A stretch of DNA of 64,000 nucleotides from XN24 sp035514535 (GCA_035514535.1 DATKAZ010000055.1:62001-126000), one strand, 5' to 3'; shown: positions 1 to 8,514, counted from the stretch's first letter. Numbers and translations are program-made. Notes: generated by a model from the sequence alone, not told the origin.

Positions 1-285
1 CGCCTGCGCTGGCTGATCGTCACGCCGTCCATGCACCGCATCCATCACTCGATACGGCGCGTCGAGACGGACAGCAATTACGGCTTCCACTTGTCCGTCT
101 GGGATCGGCTGTTCGGCAGCTACACCGCCGAGCCGGCCGGGGACGAGCGCAGCATGCCCATCGGCCTCGAGGACTGGCGGGAACCTCGCGAGCAGACGCT
201 CGTCTCACTACTCCTGAACCCGTTTCGCAACCCCGGCCCGCGCAAGCGGGACGCCAACGCGCCATCCGGCCGACATCATGCGTGA
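1..285 (+). CDS. Sterol desaturase / fatty acid hydroxylase family protein, C-terminal part (5' end outside window)
   Basis: Open from the first base, so the gene begins upstream; about 94 codons are visible. The fragment has the HRIHHS motif (third His box, HxxHH) followed by NYGFHLSVWDRLFGSY, which is typical of the C-terminal end of the membrane-bound di-iron fatty acid hydroxylase/sterol desaturase superfamily. These enzymes hydroxylate or desaturate lipids in the membrane; the substrate cannot be read here because the first two His boxes are missing. The last codons overlap the start of arsS by 8 bp, so the two genes are probably co-transcribed. Family is clear, substrate unknown. Confidence 0.8.
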   Translation, partial: RLRWLIVTPSMHRIHHSIRRVETDSNYGFHLSVWDRLFGSYTAEPAGDERSMPIGLEDWREPREQTLVSLLLNPFRNPGPRKRDANAPSGRHHA

Positions 286-1249
286 CACTTTGCCCCTATT
301 GCTCAAGACCGATTTCCCGCCCATCCGGCGGGAGCGGTTCGAGACGTTGCAGCTCAATCTTGGCTACCTGTGCAACATCGCGTGCGTGCACTGCCATGTC
401 GCCGCCGGACCCACCCGCAAGGAGCTGATGGACCGCGACACCATGGAGCTCGCGCTCGCCGCTGCGGCGCGGTTCGGCATCGGCACGCTCGACCTCACCG
501 GCGGCTCCCCGGAGATGAACCCGGAGTTTCGCTGGCTGGTGGGCGAGGCCCGCGCGCGCGACATCCATGTCATGGATCGGCTCAACCCGACGATCATGCG
601 CGAGCCGGGCTACGAGTGGGTCGGCGAGTTTCTCGCCGCGCACCGGGTCGAGGCCATCGCGTCACTGCCGTGCTATTCGCAGGAGAACGTCGATGCGCAG
701 CGCGGCAACGGCGTATTCGAGGCGTCGATCAGCGCCCTGCAGGAACTGAACGGCCTCGGTTACGGCCGGCCGGGATCCGGGCTCGTGGTGAACCTGGTTT
801 ACAACCCGCTCGGCCCGTCACTGCCGCCTCCGCAGAATGCGCTCGAAAATGACTACAGGCGGCTGCTGCAAGAGCAGTTCGGCATCGTTTTCAACAGCCT
901 GTTCACCATCACCAATATGCCGATCAAGCGTTTCGGCGCCGTGCTGCTCGCCAAGGGACAGTTCGAGGAGTACATGCAGCTGCTGCGCGACGCCTACCGC
1001 AGGGAGAACCTGCAGTCGGTGATGTGCCGCGCGCTGGTGAGCGTCGACTTCCAGGGCTTCCTGTACGACTGCGACTTCAACCAGATGCTTGGCCTGCCGC
1101 TGGGTGGTAACGGGAAGCGCCCGCACCTGCGCGACCTGCTCGAGGCAATTAATCCGCCGCGCGGGATCGCCGTGGGCGATCACTGCTATGGCTGCACCGC
1201 GGGCCAGGGCTCGAGCTGCGGGGGGGCGCTGAGCCAGCCGGAGCGGTAG
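278..1249 (+). CDS. arsS: Arsenosugar biosynthesis radical SAM protein ArsS
   Basis: A 323-residue protein with the radical SAM cluster CNIACVHC (Cys32, Cys36, Cys39), the LDLTGGSPE segment, and a Cys-rich C-terminal domain (CDFNQM, then HCYGCTAGQ and SSCGG) of the kind appended to ArsS proteins (DUF3641). ArsS is known to join the SAM 5'-deoxyadenosyl group to methylated arsenic, giving the precursor of arsenosugars. The length fits the family. ATG overlaps the end of the upstream lipid hydroxylase by 8 bp and an MFS carrier follows after 18 bp, so the three look like one operon. No arsM (arsenite methyltransferase) is visible; it may lie upstream of the window. Function is by family assignment. 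Confidence 0.9.
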   Translation: MRDTLPLLLKTDFPPIRRERFETLQLNLGYLCNIACVHCHVAAGPTRKELMDRDTMELALAAAARFGIGTLDLTGGSPEMNPEFRWLVGEARARDIHVMDRLNPTIMREPGYEWVGEFLAAHRVEAIASLPCYSQENVDAQRGNGVFEASISALQELNGLGYGRPGSGLVVNLVYNPLGPSLPPPQNALENDYRRLLQEQFGIVFNSLFTITNMPIKRFGAVLLAKGQFEEYMQLLRDAYRRENLQSVMCRALVSVDFQGFLYDCDFNQMLGLPLGGNGKRPHLRDLLEAINPPRGIAVGDHCYGCTAGQGSSCGGALSQPER

Positions 1250-1267
1250 CGACGCGCCACCCCCAGA

Positions 1268-2482
1268 ATGAATTCCGCTCCCGAGTCATCACCGGACCGG
1301 TTGCTCGCGCGACGCGCAGCGACGTTCGGCTTATGCGCCGCATTCCTGTCGAGCGCCGGCCAGACGTTCTTCATCGGCCTGTTCGGCGCGTCGCTACGCG
1401 CGGAGCTCGACCTCACAGAGGGCGCGCTGGGAGCCATTTACGGGATGGCAACGCTCGCAAGCGGGCTGCTCATGTTCTGGCTGGGCGGGCTCGCGGATCG
1501 CCTGAGTCCGCGCCAGTCGATCAGTATTGCGCTCGCCATACTCAGCACCGGCGCCGTGACCATGGCGTCGGCCCCGACGCCTGCCTGGCTGCTCCCCGGC
1601 ATCTTCCTGCTCAGGCTCGGCGGCCAGGGGCTGACCGGTCACATCGCCATCGTCGCCGCAGCTCGGCACGGCGGCACCCGGCGTGGCCGGAGTGTCGCTA
1701 CAGCGGCCTTCGGCTTCATCCTTGGCGAGGCGCTTTTGCCGTTGGCGGTGACCGCGGCGCTGGGGTTTCTAGACTGGCGCTGGCTGTGGTTCGGGGTCGG
1801 CATATTCGTGTTGCTGATGGCCTTGCCGCTGATGCGCCTGCTTGCAGAACCGCTGCCCGGCCGCCGGCTCTCGGACGATGTCTCGGCGGCGGCCGACGGG
1901 CCTGCCGGACGATGGCGCCTGCTGCGCGACGGCCGCTTTTTGGCCGCCCTGTCGGTGGTGCTGGTGGCCCCGTTCGTGATCACCGCCGTGTTCCTGCACC
2001 AGGGTACCTTCGCAGAAGCGAAGGACTGGCTGCCGCAGCAGGTCGCAGCGGCGTTCCTCGGCTTCGCCGCGTTCCAGGCGATCGCCACGTGGCTGTCGGG
2101 CCGGCTCGTGGACCGCATCGGCAGCCTCGGCCTGATGCGGGCCTATCTCCTGCCACTCGGGCTCGGTATCCTCGGGCTCGGCTTCGTCGAAGGTGCCGGG
2201 GGGTTGTGGCTGCTGTTCTGCGGCCTCGGCCTCACGGCGGGTTCCAACGCCGTCGTCGCAGGCGCCGTGTGGGTGGAGCTTTTCGGCACGCTCCGCCTCG
2301 GCATGGTGCGCGGTGTATACGCCGGCCTGATGGTGGTAGCCACGGCAATCTCGCCGGCACTGCTTGGACTGGCGCTGGCCGCCGGCATCTCGCTGCAATC
2401 CATGGCGCTCGGCACGGCAGCCTACGTGGTTGCGGTGCCGCTGGCCGCTGCCCCACGCCTGCGTGCCGAAAGTGCAGGCTGA
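1268..2482 (+). CDS. MFS transporter
   Basis: A 404-residue polytopic protein with about 12 hydrophobic segments and the MFS loop 2-3 signature GGLADRLSPRQS (residues about 74-85), with a second GRLVDRIG in the C-terminal half. This is a major facilitator superfamily carrier of unknown substrate. It starts 18 bp after arsS in the same orientation, so a role in moving an arsenic compound or a product of this cluster is possible but is inference only. The gene ends against a short hairpin and faces the BCCT transporter gene. Confidence 0.85.
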   Translation: MNSAPESSPDRLLARRAATFGLCAAFLSSAGQTFFIGLFGASLRAELDLTEGALGAIYGMATLASGLLMFWLGGLADRLSPRQSISIALAILSTGAVTMASAPTPAWLLPGIFLLRLGGQGLTGHIAIVAAARHGGTRRGRSVATAAFGFILGEALLPLAVTAALGFLDWRWLWFGVGIFVLLMALPLMRLLAEPLPGRRLSDDVSAAADGPAGRWRLLRDGRFLAALSVVLVAPFVITAVFLHQGTFAEAKDWLPQQVAAAFLGFAAFQAIATWLSGRLVDRIGSLGLMRAYLLPLGLGILGLGFVEGAGGLWLLFCGLGLTAGSNAVVAGAVWVELFGTLRLGMVRGVYAGLMVVATAISPALLGLALAAGISLQSMALGTAAYVVAVPLAAAPRLRAESAG

Positions 2483-2498
2483 GCCGCAAGCGCGGCTC
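2481..2498. terminator. Hairpin between convergent MFS and BCCT genes
   Basis: GAGCCGC-aagc-GCGGCTC forms a perfect 7-bp stem with a 4-nt loop and begins inside the MFS stop codon. There is no clear T-tract on either side, so it may be a weak bidirectional terminator or an mRNA 3'-end stabiliser. Confidence 0.4.
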
Positions 2499-2523
2499 GT
2501 GCCCCGTCACCGCGTGCCGGCCG

Positions 2524-4104
2524 TCATTTTCCGCCCGTGTCCTTCAACTCTGCGACGACCTGCTCGCGGTGTTTCGGCCGCGGCGACGGATAGTCGTGGT
2601 TCAGCGCTTTCAGCAAGCCGACACACATCAGTGTCAGCACGACGGCAAACGGCAGGCCGGTTGCGATCGCGGCAGTCTGCAGCGCGCCCAGGCCGCCGCC
2701 GAGCAGCAGCGCCGCCGCGACGACGCCCTCGGTGCTGGCCCAGAACACGCGCTGCATGACCGGAGGCTCGGTGTTCCCACCGGAAGTGATGATGTCGATG
2801 ACCAGCGAACCGGAGTCCGACGAGGTGACGAAAAACACAATGATCAGCACCAGTGCGAGCAGCGAAGTCAGCGACGCCAGCGGAAACTGCTCCAGCAGTG
2901 CGAACAGCGCGGTGGAGACGTCCGCATTGACCGCCGCCTGGATATCGAACAGGCCGTTCATCGCGCCGAACAGGGCAGTGCCGCCAAAGGTGGACATCCA
3001 CAGGAACGTCATCGACGTCGGCACCAGCAATACCCCGAGCAGGAACTCGCGGATCGTGCGGCCGTGCGAGATCCGGGCGATGAACATGCCGACGAACGGC
3101 GACCAGGCAATCCACCATGCCCAGTAAAATACGGTCCACGAGGCCTGCCAGCCGGACTCGGCGCGATACGCCTCGGTCCAGCCCGCCAGCTGGAAGAAGT
3201 TCTGCAGGTAGCCGCCCGTGTTCTGCACCAGGGACTTCATGATGAACAGCGTCGGCCCGAGCACCAGCAGGAACAGCAGCAGTACGGCGCCCAGGCCCAT
3301 GTTCAACTCGCTGAGCCGCCTTATACCCCGGTCGAGCCCCAGCACGACCGAGGTCGTCGCCATCAGCGTGATGACGAAGATGAGAAAGATCTTCAGCGCC
3401 TCACTCGTCTCGACGCCGAACAGGTAACCCAGTCCCGCGGCGACCTGGCTGACGCCGAGGCCCAGCGAGGTCGCAATACCGAACATCGTCGCGACGACCG
3501 CCAGAACATCGATGGTGTTGCCCATCCAGCCGTAGATACGCTCCCCGATCAGCGGGTAGAAGGCCGAGCGGATCGTCAGCGGCAGGCCGCGGTTGTAGGA
3601 AAAATACGCCAGCGACAAGCCTACCACCGCGTAGATGCCCCACGCGTGAAAACCCCAGTGCAGAAACGTGAACCGCATTGCTTCCGCCGCGGCGGCGCGC
3701 GTCTCCGGCGTGGCGAACGGCGGCGTCCCATAGTGGATCACCGGCTCGGCCACAGCCCAGTACACCAGGCCGATGCCCATGCCCGCGGCAAACAGCATCG
3801 ACAGCCAGCTCGCGTACGAATAGTCGGGCCGCGCCCCTGGTCCGCCCAGGCGCACGCGCCCGAGGCGACTCACGAGCAGGAAAATGGAAAACAGCAGGAA
3901 GCCTTGCACGAGCAGGATGAACAGCCAGCCCAGGTTGACGGTGATCCAGCCCTGGACTGACGAGTAGATGGCTTCCATGCGGCCGAGCGCCACGATGGTC
4001 AACAGCACGAACACGGCGATCAGGCCTGTCGACGTGTAAAACACCGCGGGATGAATGATCAGGCCGAAGCGTTCCTCCGACAGGTCCTTGCGCGACTTCT
4101 CCAT
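2524..4104 (-). CDS. BCCT family transporter (betaine/choline/carnitine type)
   Basis: A 526-residue protein starting MEKSRKDLSEERFG. It carries the Gly-rich segment GMGIGLVYWAVAEP of TM3 and the conserved block YWAWWIAWSPFVGMFIARIS, both hallmarks of the betaine-carnitine-choline transporters, with about 12 TM helices. BCCT proteins usually import compatible solutes or their precursors by sodium or proton coupling; the exact substrate is not readable. I chose the ATG at 4104: the frame is open 32 codons further upstream, but that part lacks family character. The short C-terminal tail has no long osmosensing extension of the BetP kind. It is convergent with the MFS gene and divergent from the GPH carrier. 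Confidence 0.93.
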   Translation of the reverse strand: MEKSRKDLSEERFGLIIHPAVFYTSTGLIAVFVLLTIVALGRMEAIYSSVQGWITVNLGWLFILLVQGFLLFSIFLLVSRLGRVRLGGPGARPDYSYASWLSMLFAAGMGIGLVYWAVAEPVIHYGTPPFATPETRAAAAEAMRFTFLHWGFHAWGIYAVVGLSLAYFSYNRGLPLTIRSAFYPLIGERIYGWMGNTIDVLAVVATMFGIATSLGLGVSQVAAGLGYLFGVETSEALKIFLIFVITLMATTSVVLGLDRGIRRLSELNMGLGAVLLLFLLVLGPTLFIMKSLVQNTGGYLQNFFQLAGWTEAYRAESGWQASWTVFYWAWWIAWSPFVGMFIARISHGRTIREFLLGVLLVPTSMTFLWMSTFGGTALFGAMNGLFDIQAAVNADVSTALFALLEQFPLASLTSLLALVLIIVFFVTSSDSGSLVIDIITSGGNTEPPVMQRVFWASTEGVVAAALLLGGGLGALQTAAIATGLPFAVVLTLMCVGLLKALNHDYPSPRPKHREQVVAELKDTGGK

Positions 4105-4215
4105 AATGGTCCCCGGGCCGATCGCTTGTGGTTGCGCTGCCGCGATTGCTACGATGGCGCCCTGACGTTCATAGTCTAGCCACTTGGAAGCTGAGCGCAA
4201 GCCTCTGTTTTGCTT

Positions 4216-4231
4216 AGGAATTATGCTTCCT
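4216..4231. promoter_or_regulatory. Small inverted repeat in the BCCT / GPH-carrier divergent region
   Basis: AGGAA-ttatgc-TTCCT is a perfect 5-bp inverted repeat with a 6-nt spacer, in a locally AT-richer stretch between the two divergent transporter genes (4105-4300). It could be an operator. No regulator gene is adjacent and no factor is recognised; the rest of this 196-bp gap shows nothing else clear. Confidence 0.25.
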
Positions 4232-4300
4232 CAGGCAACGGGCGGCTGAGGTCGGTTCGATGCCCGGGATCGCTTGCTTGAGCATTGACACCGAGGCCCG

Positions 4301-5632
4301 ATGACAACCCCCCAACTGCGTCTCCCGACGCGCATGCTGATCCTCTTCGGCATGGTGAACCTGCCCCTGTCGATGCTGATGTCGCCGACCGCGGCGATCC
4401 TGCCCAACTTCTATCTCGAGTACAGCGCGGTTTCGCTCGTGGGGCTGGCGACGGCCACGTTCATCGCCCGGTTGTTCGACGGGCTGAGCGACCCGCTGAT
4501 CGGCTACCTGTCGGACCGTTCGGGCACCCGCAAGCCCTGGATGATTCTCGGCGCCCTGCTGGTCGCCGCGAGCACGTGGTTCCTGTTCAACCCGGGCGGG
4601 CATGCAGGGCTGGGTCACCTGCTGTCCTGGTACCTGCTCGTGACGCTCGGCTGGACGCTGGTCGAGATTCCGCACACCGCGATGGCCGCAGAACTATCCA
4701 CCGGTTATCACGAGCGGTCCCGCATCGCGCTGTGGCGGCAGCTGCTGGGCTTCGCCGGCGGCGTGCTGTTCATGGCCTCACCGATGCTGCTGGTCGGCGG
4801 CACGACGGAGTTCAGCCCGGCGGTGATGCGCATGCTGGCGCTGTTCATCATGATCGGCCTGCCGCTGTTCGTGGGGCTGATGTGTGCCACGGTGCCCGAG
4901 CCTCCGCGCCGCGTGCGCGCCCGCCCGGTCCAGGCAGCCGACCTGTGGCTCGCATTGCGCGATACGCGTCCGCTGCAGTATTTCCTCGCGACGCAGGTGC
5001 TGTTCGGTCTTGCGACGGGGGCCGTCGCGAGCCTGTTTGTCATTTACACCAGTCAGCATCTTGGCCTGGCCGACAAGGTTCCGCATATCGCCTTGCCGAT
5101 GACGCTGGCGATGGCGCTTGGGATGCCGCTGTGGTTGCTGGTCATGAAGCACGTGGACAAGCATCGTGCCTGGGCCGTGGCTGCGCTGGGGTTGATCGTG
5201 ACGCTGTTGACGGTGCCCTTGATCGAGCCGGGGCCCGCTGCGCTCCGGCCGATGACCGGCGTCATGACCAGTTTCGGCTTTTTCCTGGGCCTGTCCTCGA
5301 TCGCGCTGCCCTCGCTGCTCGCCGATATCGTCGACTATGACGTCTGGCGCAACCGCCAGGATCGTGCGGCGATTTTCTTTTCCTTTCAGGCGCTGGTCAC
5401 GAAGTTCAACCAGGGCATCGGCGGGGCGATCGCGCTGTCCATTCCGGCACTGTTCGGCTTTTCGGTTCGTGAGGCCGCGACGCCACGCGCGACACTCGGC
5501 CTGCAGCTCGCATTCGTCGCCTGGCCGTGCCTGCTGCTGGTGCCGATGCTGGTGATGGCCTGGCGGTATCCACTCGGCCGGCGCGCGCATGACATCCTGG
5601 CACGGCGGATCGCACGCCGCCATCAGGCGTGA
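4301..5632 (+). CDS. GPH-type (MelB-like) MFS sugar:cation symporter family protein
   Basis: A 443-residue, 12-TM protein. FDGLSDPLIGYLSDRSGTRK near residues 60-80 is the typical TM2/loop motif of the glycoside-pentoside-hexuronide:cation symporter (MFS_2) family, with the conserved Asp pair used for cation coupling in MelB. The C-terminal half has LADIVDYDVWRNRQDRAAIFF, also typical (D-x-D-Y near the second-domain signature). Members import sugars with Na+/H+ or carry other compounds; the substrate is not readable and no sugar catabolic genes are near. It stands alone, divergent from the BCCT gene. Confidence 0.88.
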   Translation: MTTPQLRLPTRMLILFGMVNLPLSMLMSPTAAILPNFYLEYSAVSLVGLATATFIARLFDGLSDPLIGYLSDRSGTRKPWMILGALLVAASTWFLFNPGGHAGLGHLLSWYLLVTLGWTLVEIPHTAMAAELSTGYHERSRIALWRQLLGFAGGVLFMASPMLLVGGTTEFSPAVMRMLALFIMIGLPLFVGLMCATVPEPPRRVRARPVQAADLWLALRDTRPLQYFLATQVLFGLATGAVASLFVIYTSQHLGLADKVPHIALPMTLAMALGMPLWLLVMKHVDKHRAWAVAALGLIVTLLTVPLIEPGPAALRPMTGVMTSFGFFLGLSSIALPSLLADIVDYDVWRNRQDRAAIFFSFQALVTKFNQGIGGAIALSIPALFGFSVREAATPRATLGLQLAFVAWPCLLLVPMLVMAWRYPLGRRAHDILARRIARRHQA

Positions 5633-5876
5633 CGTGCGATTTCCCGACGGCGCATGCGTCGTGACCGACGTCCGATGCGAACTTCCCTTGTACTGGGAGC
5701 CACGCGGCCCCTGGGAGTAGATTTGCGCGTTTCCATGATCGTCTCCGTGGCCCTGATTGAGCCTTAACCGGCCAGCATAATAGCGACCATGCTGCAGTGC
5801 GAACCTGACCCAGGTCATATTCGCAAGCGATTGTTTTAGGTGCTTTTCCTGATAGTGACGCGAGTCACATTCCCAG

Positions 5877-5891
5877 CCCGGCGCGGCCGGG
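5877..5891. terminator. GC-rich hairpin downstream of the unknown membrane gene
   Basis: CCCGGC-gcg-GCCGGG is a perfect 6-bp stem 15 bp past the stop of the minus-strand membrane gene. No T-tract follows. The gap 5633-5905 between this gene and the GPH carrier otherwise holds only a palindrome GTGAC-gcga-GTCAC (5855-5868) and no convincing gene. Confidence 0.35.
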
Positions 5892-5905
5892 AAGGGGGCG
5901 TCGAC

Positions 5906-6535
5906 TCAGCGCGCCGGCCAGGGGTGCAGGTCGCTCGCGAGCACGCCGAGCGTGGAAGCGACGGTGTGATCCGTCAGCAGCGGCGTCAGCAGGATCAGCA
6001 CCGCCCAGGTCGTCGTGAACGCGAGCGCGAATTTGTCGGCCCTCGACCAGGGGCGCCGCCAGGGAATCCGGTGGTCGGCGCCCTCGGCTTCCGGTTCCGG
6101 TTTGCGCTTTCCGCCGTTGCGTGTAGCCACGGCCTTGACGACGTGCGCCGCCTCGTCGGCCGTCATCAGCACGCCACGGATGGCGCGCTGCCACGCGACG
6201 GCTCGTGCCGCAGTCTGGGCGCCCGCGCGGGCCGCGGCTCCGAGGCCCGCCAGCCCGAACAGCACCTCGATGTAGAGCCCCAGCCACAACGCCACCAGCA
6301 CCAGCCCGATGTCGAGCTTGAGATGCCAGAGAACGCGGCCGAGCCGGTGGTCCCGTATGCCCTTGCCGTCCAGCGCGAACCACTCGAGCACAGCGTGTGC
6401 GGCGACTACCGCAACCAGCCAGAACAGCGAGATCGTCATGCTAAGCACGAGACCGAGGCCGACGTAGAGAACGATGAACAGCCAGCTGTCGTCGTGCGCT
6501 GCGATCCAGAGCACGACCCGGCGTCGCAGGCTCAA
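5906..6535 (-). CDS. Uncharacterised integral membrane protein
   Basis: About 209 residues, with a hydrophobic hairpin near the N-terminus (DSWLFIVLYVGLGLVLS and SLFWLVAVVAAHAVLEW), a third segment (LDIGLVLVALWLGLYIEVLF), a cytosolic-looking basic/acidic stretch, and a last helix (FALAFTTTWAVLILLTPLL). I do not recognise a family. The frame is open to a TTG at 6646, but that codon lies inside a GGGGACAC palindrome and the intervening residues are not protein-like. I therefore prefer the TTG at 6535 or the GTG at 6514; no strong ribosome site is visible for either. The gene lies just downstream of the B12/radical SAM gene on the same strand, so the two might work together. Confidence 0.6.
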   Translation of the reverse strand: MSLRRRVVLWIAAHDDSWLFIVLYVGLGLVLSMTISLFWLVAVVAAHAVLEWFALDGKGIRDHRLGRVLWHLKLDIGLVLVALWLGLYIEVLFGLAGLGAAARAGAQTAARAVAWQRAIRGVLMTADEAAHVVKAVATRNGGKRKPEPEAEGADHRIPWRRPWSRADKFALAFTTTWAVLILLTPLLTDHTVASTLGVLASDLHPWPAR

Positions 6536-6615
6536 GCTGGCTGCGGCTGCTTGCTCGATGATCCACCCCCTTCTTTCGGGGAGAAAGTTAGCGGTCCGGC
6601 AGCCGATGTCAAAAC

Positions 6616-6653
6616 GGGGACACTCCTGAAACCCGCCTTTTAGCAATGTCCCC
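6616..6653. repeat. GGGGACAC palindromic repeat, copy A (diverged)
   Basis: Starts GGGGACACTCCTGAAA and ends TTTTAGCAATGTCCCC; the arms pair at 13 of 16 positions around a 6-nt loop. It is one of five copies in this window and the most degenerate. It begins 12 bp past the stop of the B12/radical SAM gene (minus strand). It is followed by the unknown membrane gene, whose spurious upstream open frame it creates. Confidence 0.85.
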
Positions 6654-6665
6654 AGCCTGACGTCC

Positions 6666-8384
6666 CTAGCCTCGAAGGTAGTCGGCGGCCACCTTCATGA
6701 TCGCCGGCAGGCGAAAGCTCAGCACATGCCGCTGCCAGAAAAGTTCGCGCTTGTCGCACACGGTGCTGTCGCTGAAGCGCGAGATTTCGCCGTGCAGCTG
6801 CTCGGCCGATGCGACATCGATTGCGCCGTCCACACCCTCGTTCAGGCGCGCTCGCAGCCGGCGAGCCTGAGTGATGCCGTCCGCGACGGCTCGGGCGCGC
6901 TTTGTGGAAATGCGCCCGTAGCGAAGCTTCAGCTCGTTCAGGCGCTCCGCGGCGTCGTACGTGGCGTCCACCAGCTGTACGCGCGTCATCCAATCAGTCT
7001 CGTAGTTGAGGATCTGCTCCCAGCTCGGTTGCACGAGCAATTGGCGGTGTTCCTCGAGCGTGTGAGCAAACTTCCGGTAGCCGAAGCGCGCCGGCTCTTC
7101 GAAGATGCGACTGCCGGGATCCAGGAACGGGCCCATCGGCGAGATGAAACACTGCAGCCGCGGATCGCCCATCCTGAACAAGTGCTCGCAGTAATCGACG
7201 GTCTCCATGACCGAGTCGTAGGTCTGCTTCGGCAGGCCGATCATGTAGAAGACGTCGATGCGCTCGCAGTCCAGCTTCAGCGCCTCCCGCAGGAAGTGCT
7301 CCATCGCTGCGTTGTCGTAGCCGATCTCTCCCTCCATTGCGCGGCGGACTGTATGGTCGTGGCTTTCCGGGCTGATCTCGAAACTCCAGTGCGGCAGCTT
7401 TGCGTCGATGTGCCTGACAAAGTCGATCGGCGGCACGTCGAAGAACTCGAAGCAGATCCCGTTGCGCACGCCCGTGGCGGCAATCTCGTCGATGACCTGG
7501 GTGGCATAGTCGCTCCCGCCCTGCAGCAGATCGCCGGGAATCACGATCGGGCCGCGCGAGAAACGCCCGATCGCGGCGACGTTGTTGGCCAGGTTGGCGG
7601 GGCTGCGGAACACCGGCTTGCGGCGCAGCGTAAGGTGCGTGCAGGTCGTGGCGGAACTGCCGCAGGTCACGCACTCGAAGGCGCAGCCTTTCAACGGCAA
7701 TACCATCGTCGTCGGATTACGCAGCCAGCCGTTGAACGGCAACACGCTGGCGAAGTCGCGGTAGCGGATCGCCATCTCGATGAGCAACTCGGGCCGGACG
7801 TCGATGTAATCGAGCGTCTTCGGAATGAAGGTCAGCGGGTTGACCCGGATCTCACCGTTGCTGCGCCAGCTCAGGTTGGGAATCTGCTCCAGCGAGCCGC
7901 CCTGCTGCAGGGCCAGCAGCAATTCGTGCAGCGGTGGCTCGGTGCTGTCGCCGCGCATGACGAAATCGACCTCGGGATAGGTAAGCAACTCCTCGTGATA
8001 ATAGGTGGCAGACAGGCCACCGAGGATCACCGGTACGTCCGGGTGGACCTCCTTCGCGAGCCTCGCGATCTCGATCGCGCCGTGGCAATGCGGCATCCAG
8101 TGCAGGTCGATACCGATCGCCGCCGGCCGCTGGCTTGCCAGAAACTTTCGCGCGTCGAAGTGCCGGTCGGTGAGCATGCGCAGCGCCAGGTTGACGATGC
8201 GCACCTGCATACCCCGTTGCTGCAGGTACCCTGCGATCGTCAGGAAGCCGATCGGGTACAACTCGAACACCACGGACGACGGCACCATGTCACTGACCGG
8301 GCCGTACAGGATCGACTTCTCACGGAAGTCATACACGCTCGGAGGGTGCAGCAGCAGCAGGTCGACGGGTGGATTCGCGGGCAT
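6666..8384 (-). CDS. B12-binding domain radical SAM protein of unknown function
   Basis: A 572-residue protein. Residues 1 to about 160 look like a cobalamin-binding domain: LHPPSVYDF near the start, GIDLHWMPHCHG (a DxH motif with Pro in place of the usual Gly), then PVILGGLSATYY. The radical SAM core follows with CAFECVTC (CxxxCxxC) and downstream TIM-barrel motifs such as SFEISPESHD. The architecture resembles the Ta0216-type group; I infer a methylation or other radical C-C chemistry, substrate unknown. ATG at 8384 is chosen because the protein then begins with the family's N-terminus; 33 further upstream codons are open but low in similarity. Neighbours are an unknown membrane protein and an exporter operon, so product export is conceivable but unproven. 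Confidence 0.85.
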   Translation of the reverse strand: MPANPPVDLLLLHPPSVYDFREKSILYGPVSDMVPSSVVFELYPIGFLTIAGYLQQRGMQVRIVNLALRMLTDRHFDARKFLASQRPAAIGIDLHWMPHCHGAIEIARLAKEVHPDVPVILGGLSATYYHEELLTYPEVDFVMRGDSTEPPLHELLLALQQGGSLEQIPNLSWRSNGEIRVNPLTFIPKTLDYIDVRPELLIEMAIRYRDFASVLPFNGWLRNPTTMVLPLKGCAFECVTCGSSATTCTHLTLRRKPVFRSPANLANNVAAIGRFSRGPIVIPGDLLQGGSDYATQVIDEIAATGVRNGICFEFFDVPPIDFVRHIDAKLPHWSFEISPESHDHTVRRAMEGEIGYDNAAMEHFLREALKLDCERIDVFYMIGLPKQTYDSVMETVDYCEHLFRMGDPRLQCFISPMGPFLDPGSRIFEEPARFGYRKFAHTLEEHRQLLVQPSWEQILNYETDWMTRVQLVDATYDAAERLNELKLRYGRISTKRARAVADGITQARRLRARLNEGVDGAIDVASAEQLHGEISRFSDSTVCDKRELFWQRHVLSFRLPAIMKVAADYLRG

Positions 8385-8470
8385 TCCAGGCAATTTCTGG
8401 CAGAACTCAGCTGTCAGTCTGGTCCAGGGCCGAGCGTGCCGCCATAGCGGGATACCGCGTGCGGCGGGCG

Positions 8471-8514
8471 AGGGCCTGTTCACACCTGGCCGGTCGTCGC
8501 GACGGGACCCCTAG
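8471..8514. repeat. 44-nt dispersed repeat with terminal CTAG, copy 1
   Basis: Identical to 42246-42289 at 40 of 44 positions, including an unbroken 22-nt core that starts TCACACCTGGCC. The right end, CCCTAG, contains the TAG stop of the minus-strand HlyD-like gene (complement of 8511-8513). It lies between that gene and the B12/radical SAM gene. Unrelated in sequence to the GGGGACAC palindromes. Confidence 0.8.

Noticed and set aside
1333..3960. Very long plus-strand open frame across the MFS and BCCT genes
   Set aside because: It is rich in Arg, Ala and Gly in the way typical of off-frame GC-rich translation, and two well-supported transporter genes occupy the region.
5623..5736. 37-codon basic open frame on the minus strand (METRKSTPRGRV...) with GGAG upstream and a TATTAT further up
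   Set aside because: Third codon positions are only about half G/C, unlike the surrounding genes, and it overlaps the end of the GPH carrier gene; the evidence for translation is too thin.
8471..8514. The 44-nt repeat as a member of the GGGGACAC palindrome family
   Set aside because: It shares no sequence with that family and is not a simple palindrome, so it is kept separate.
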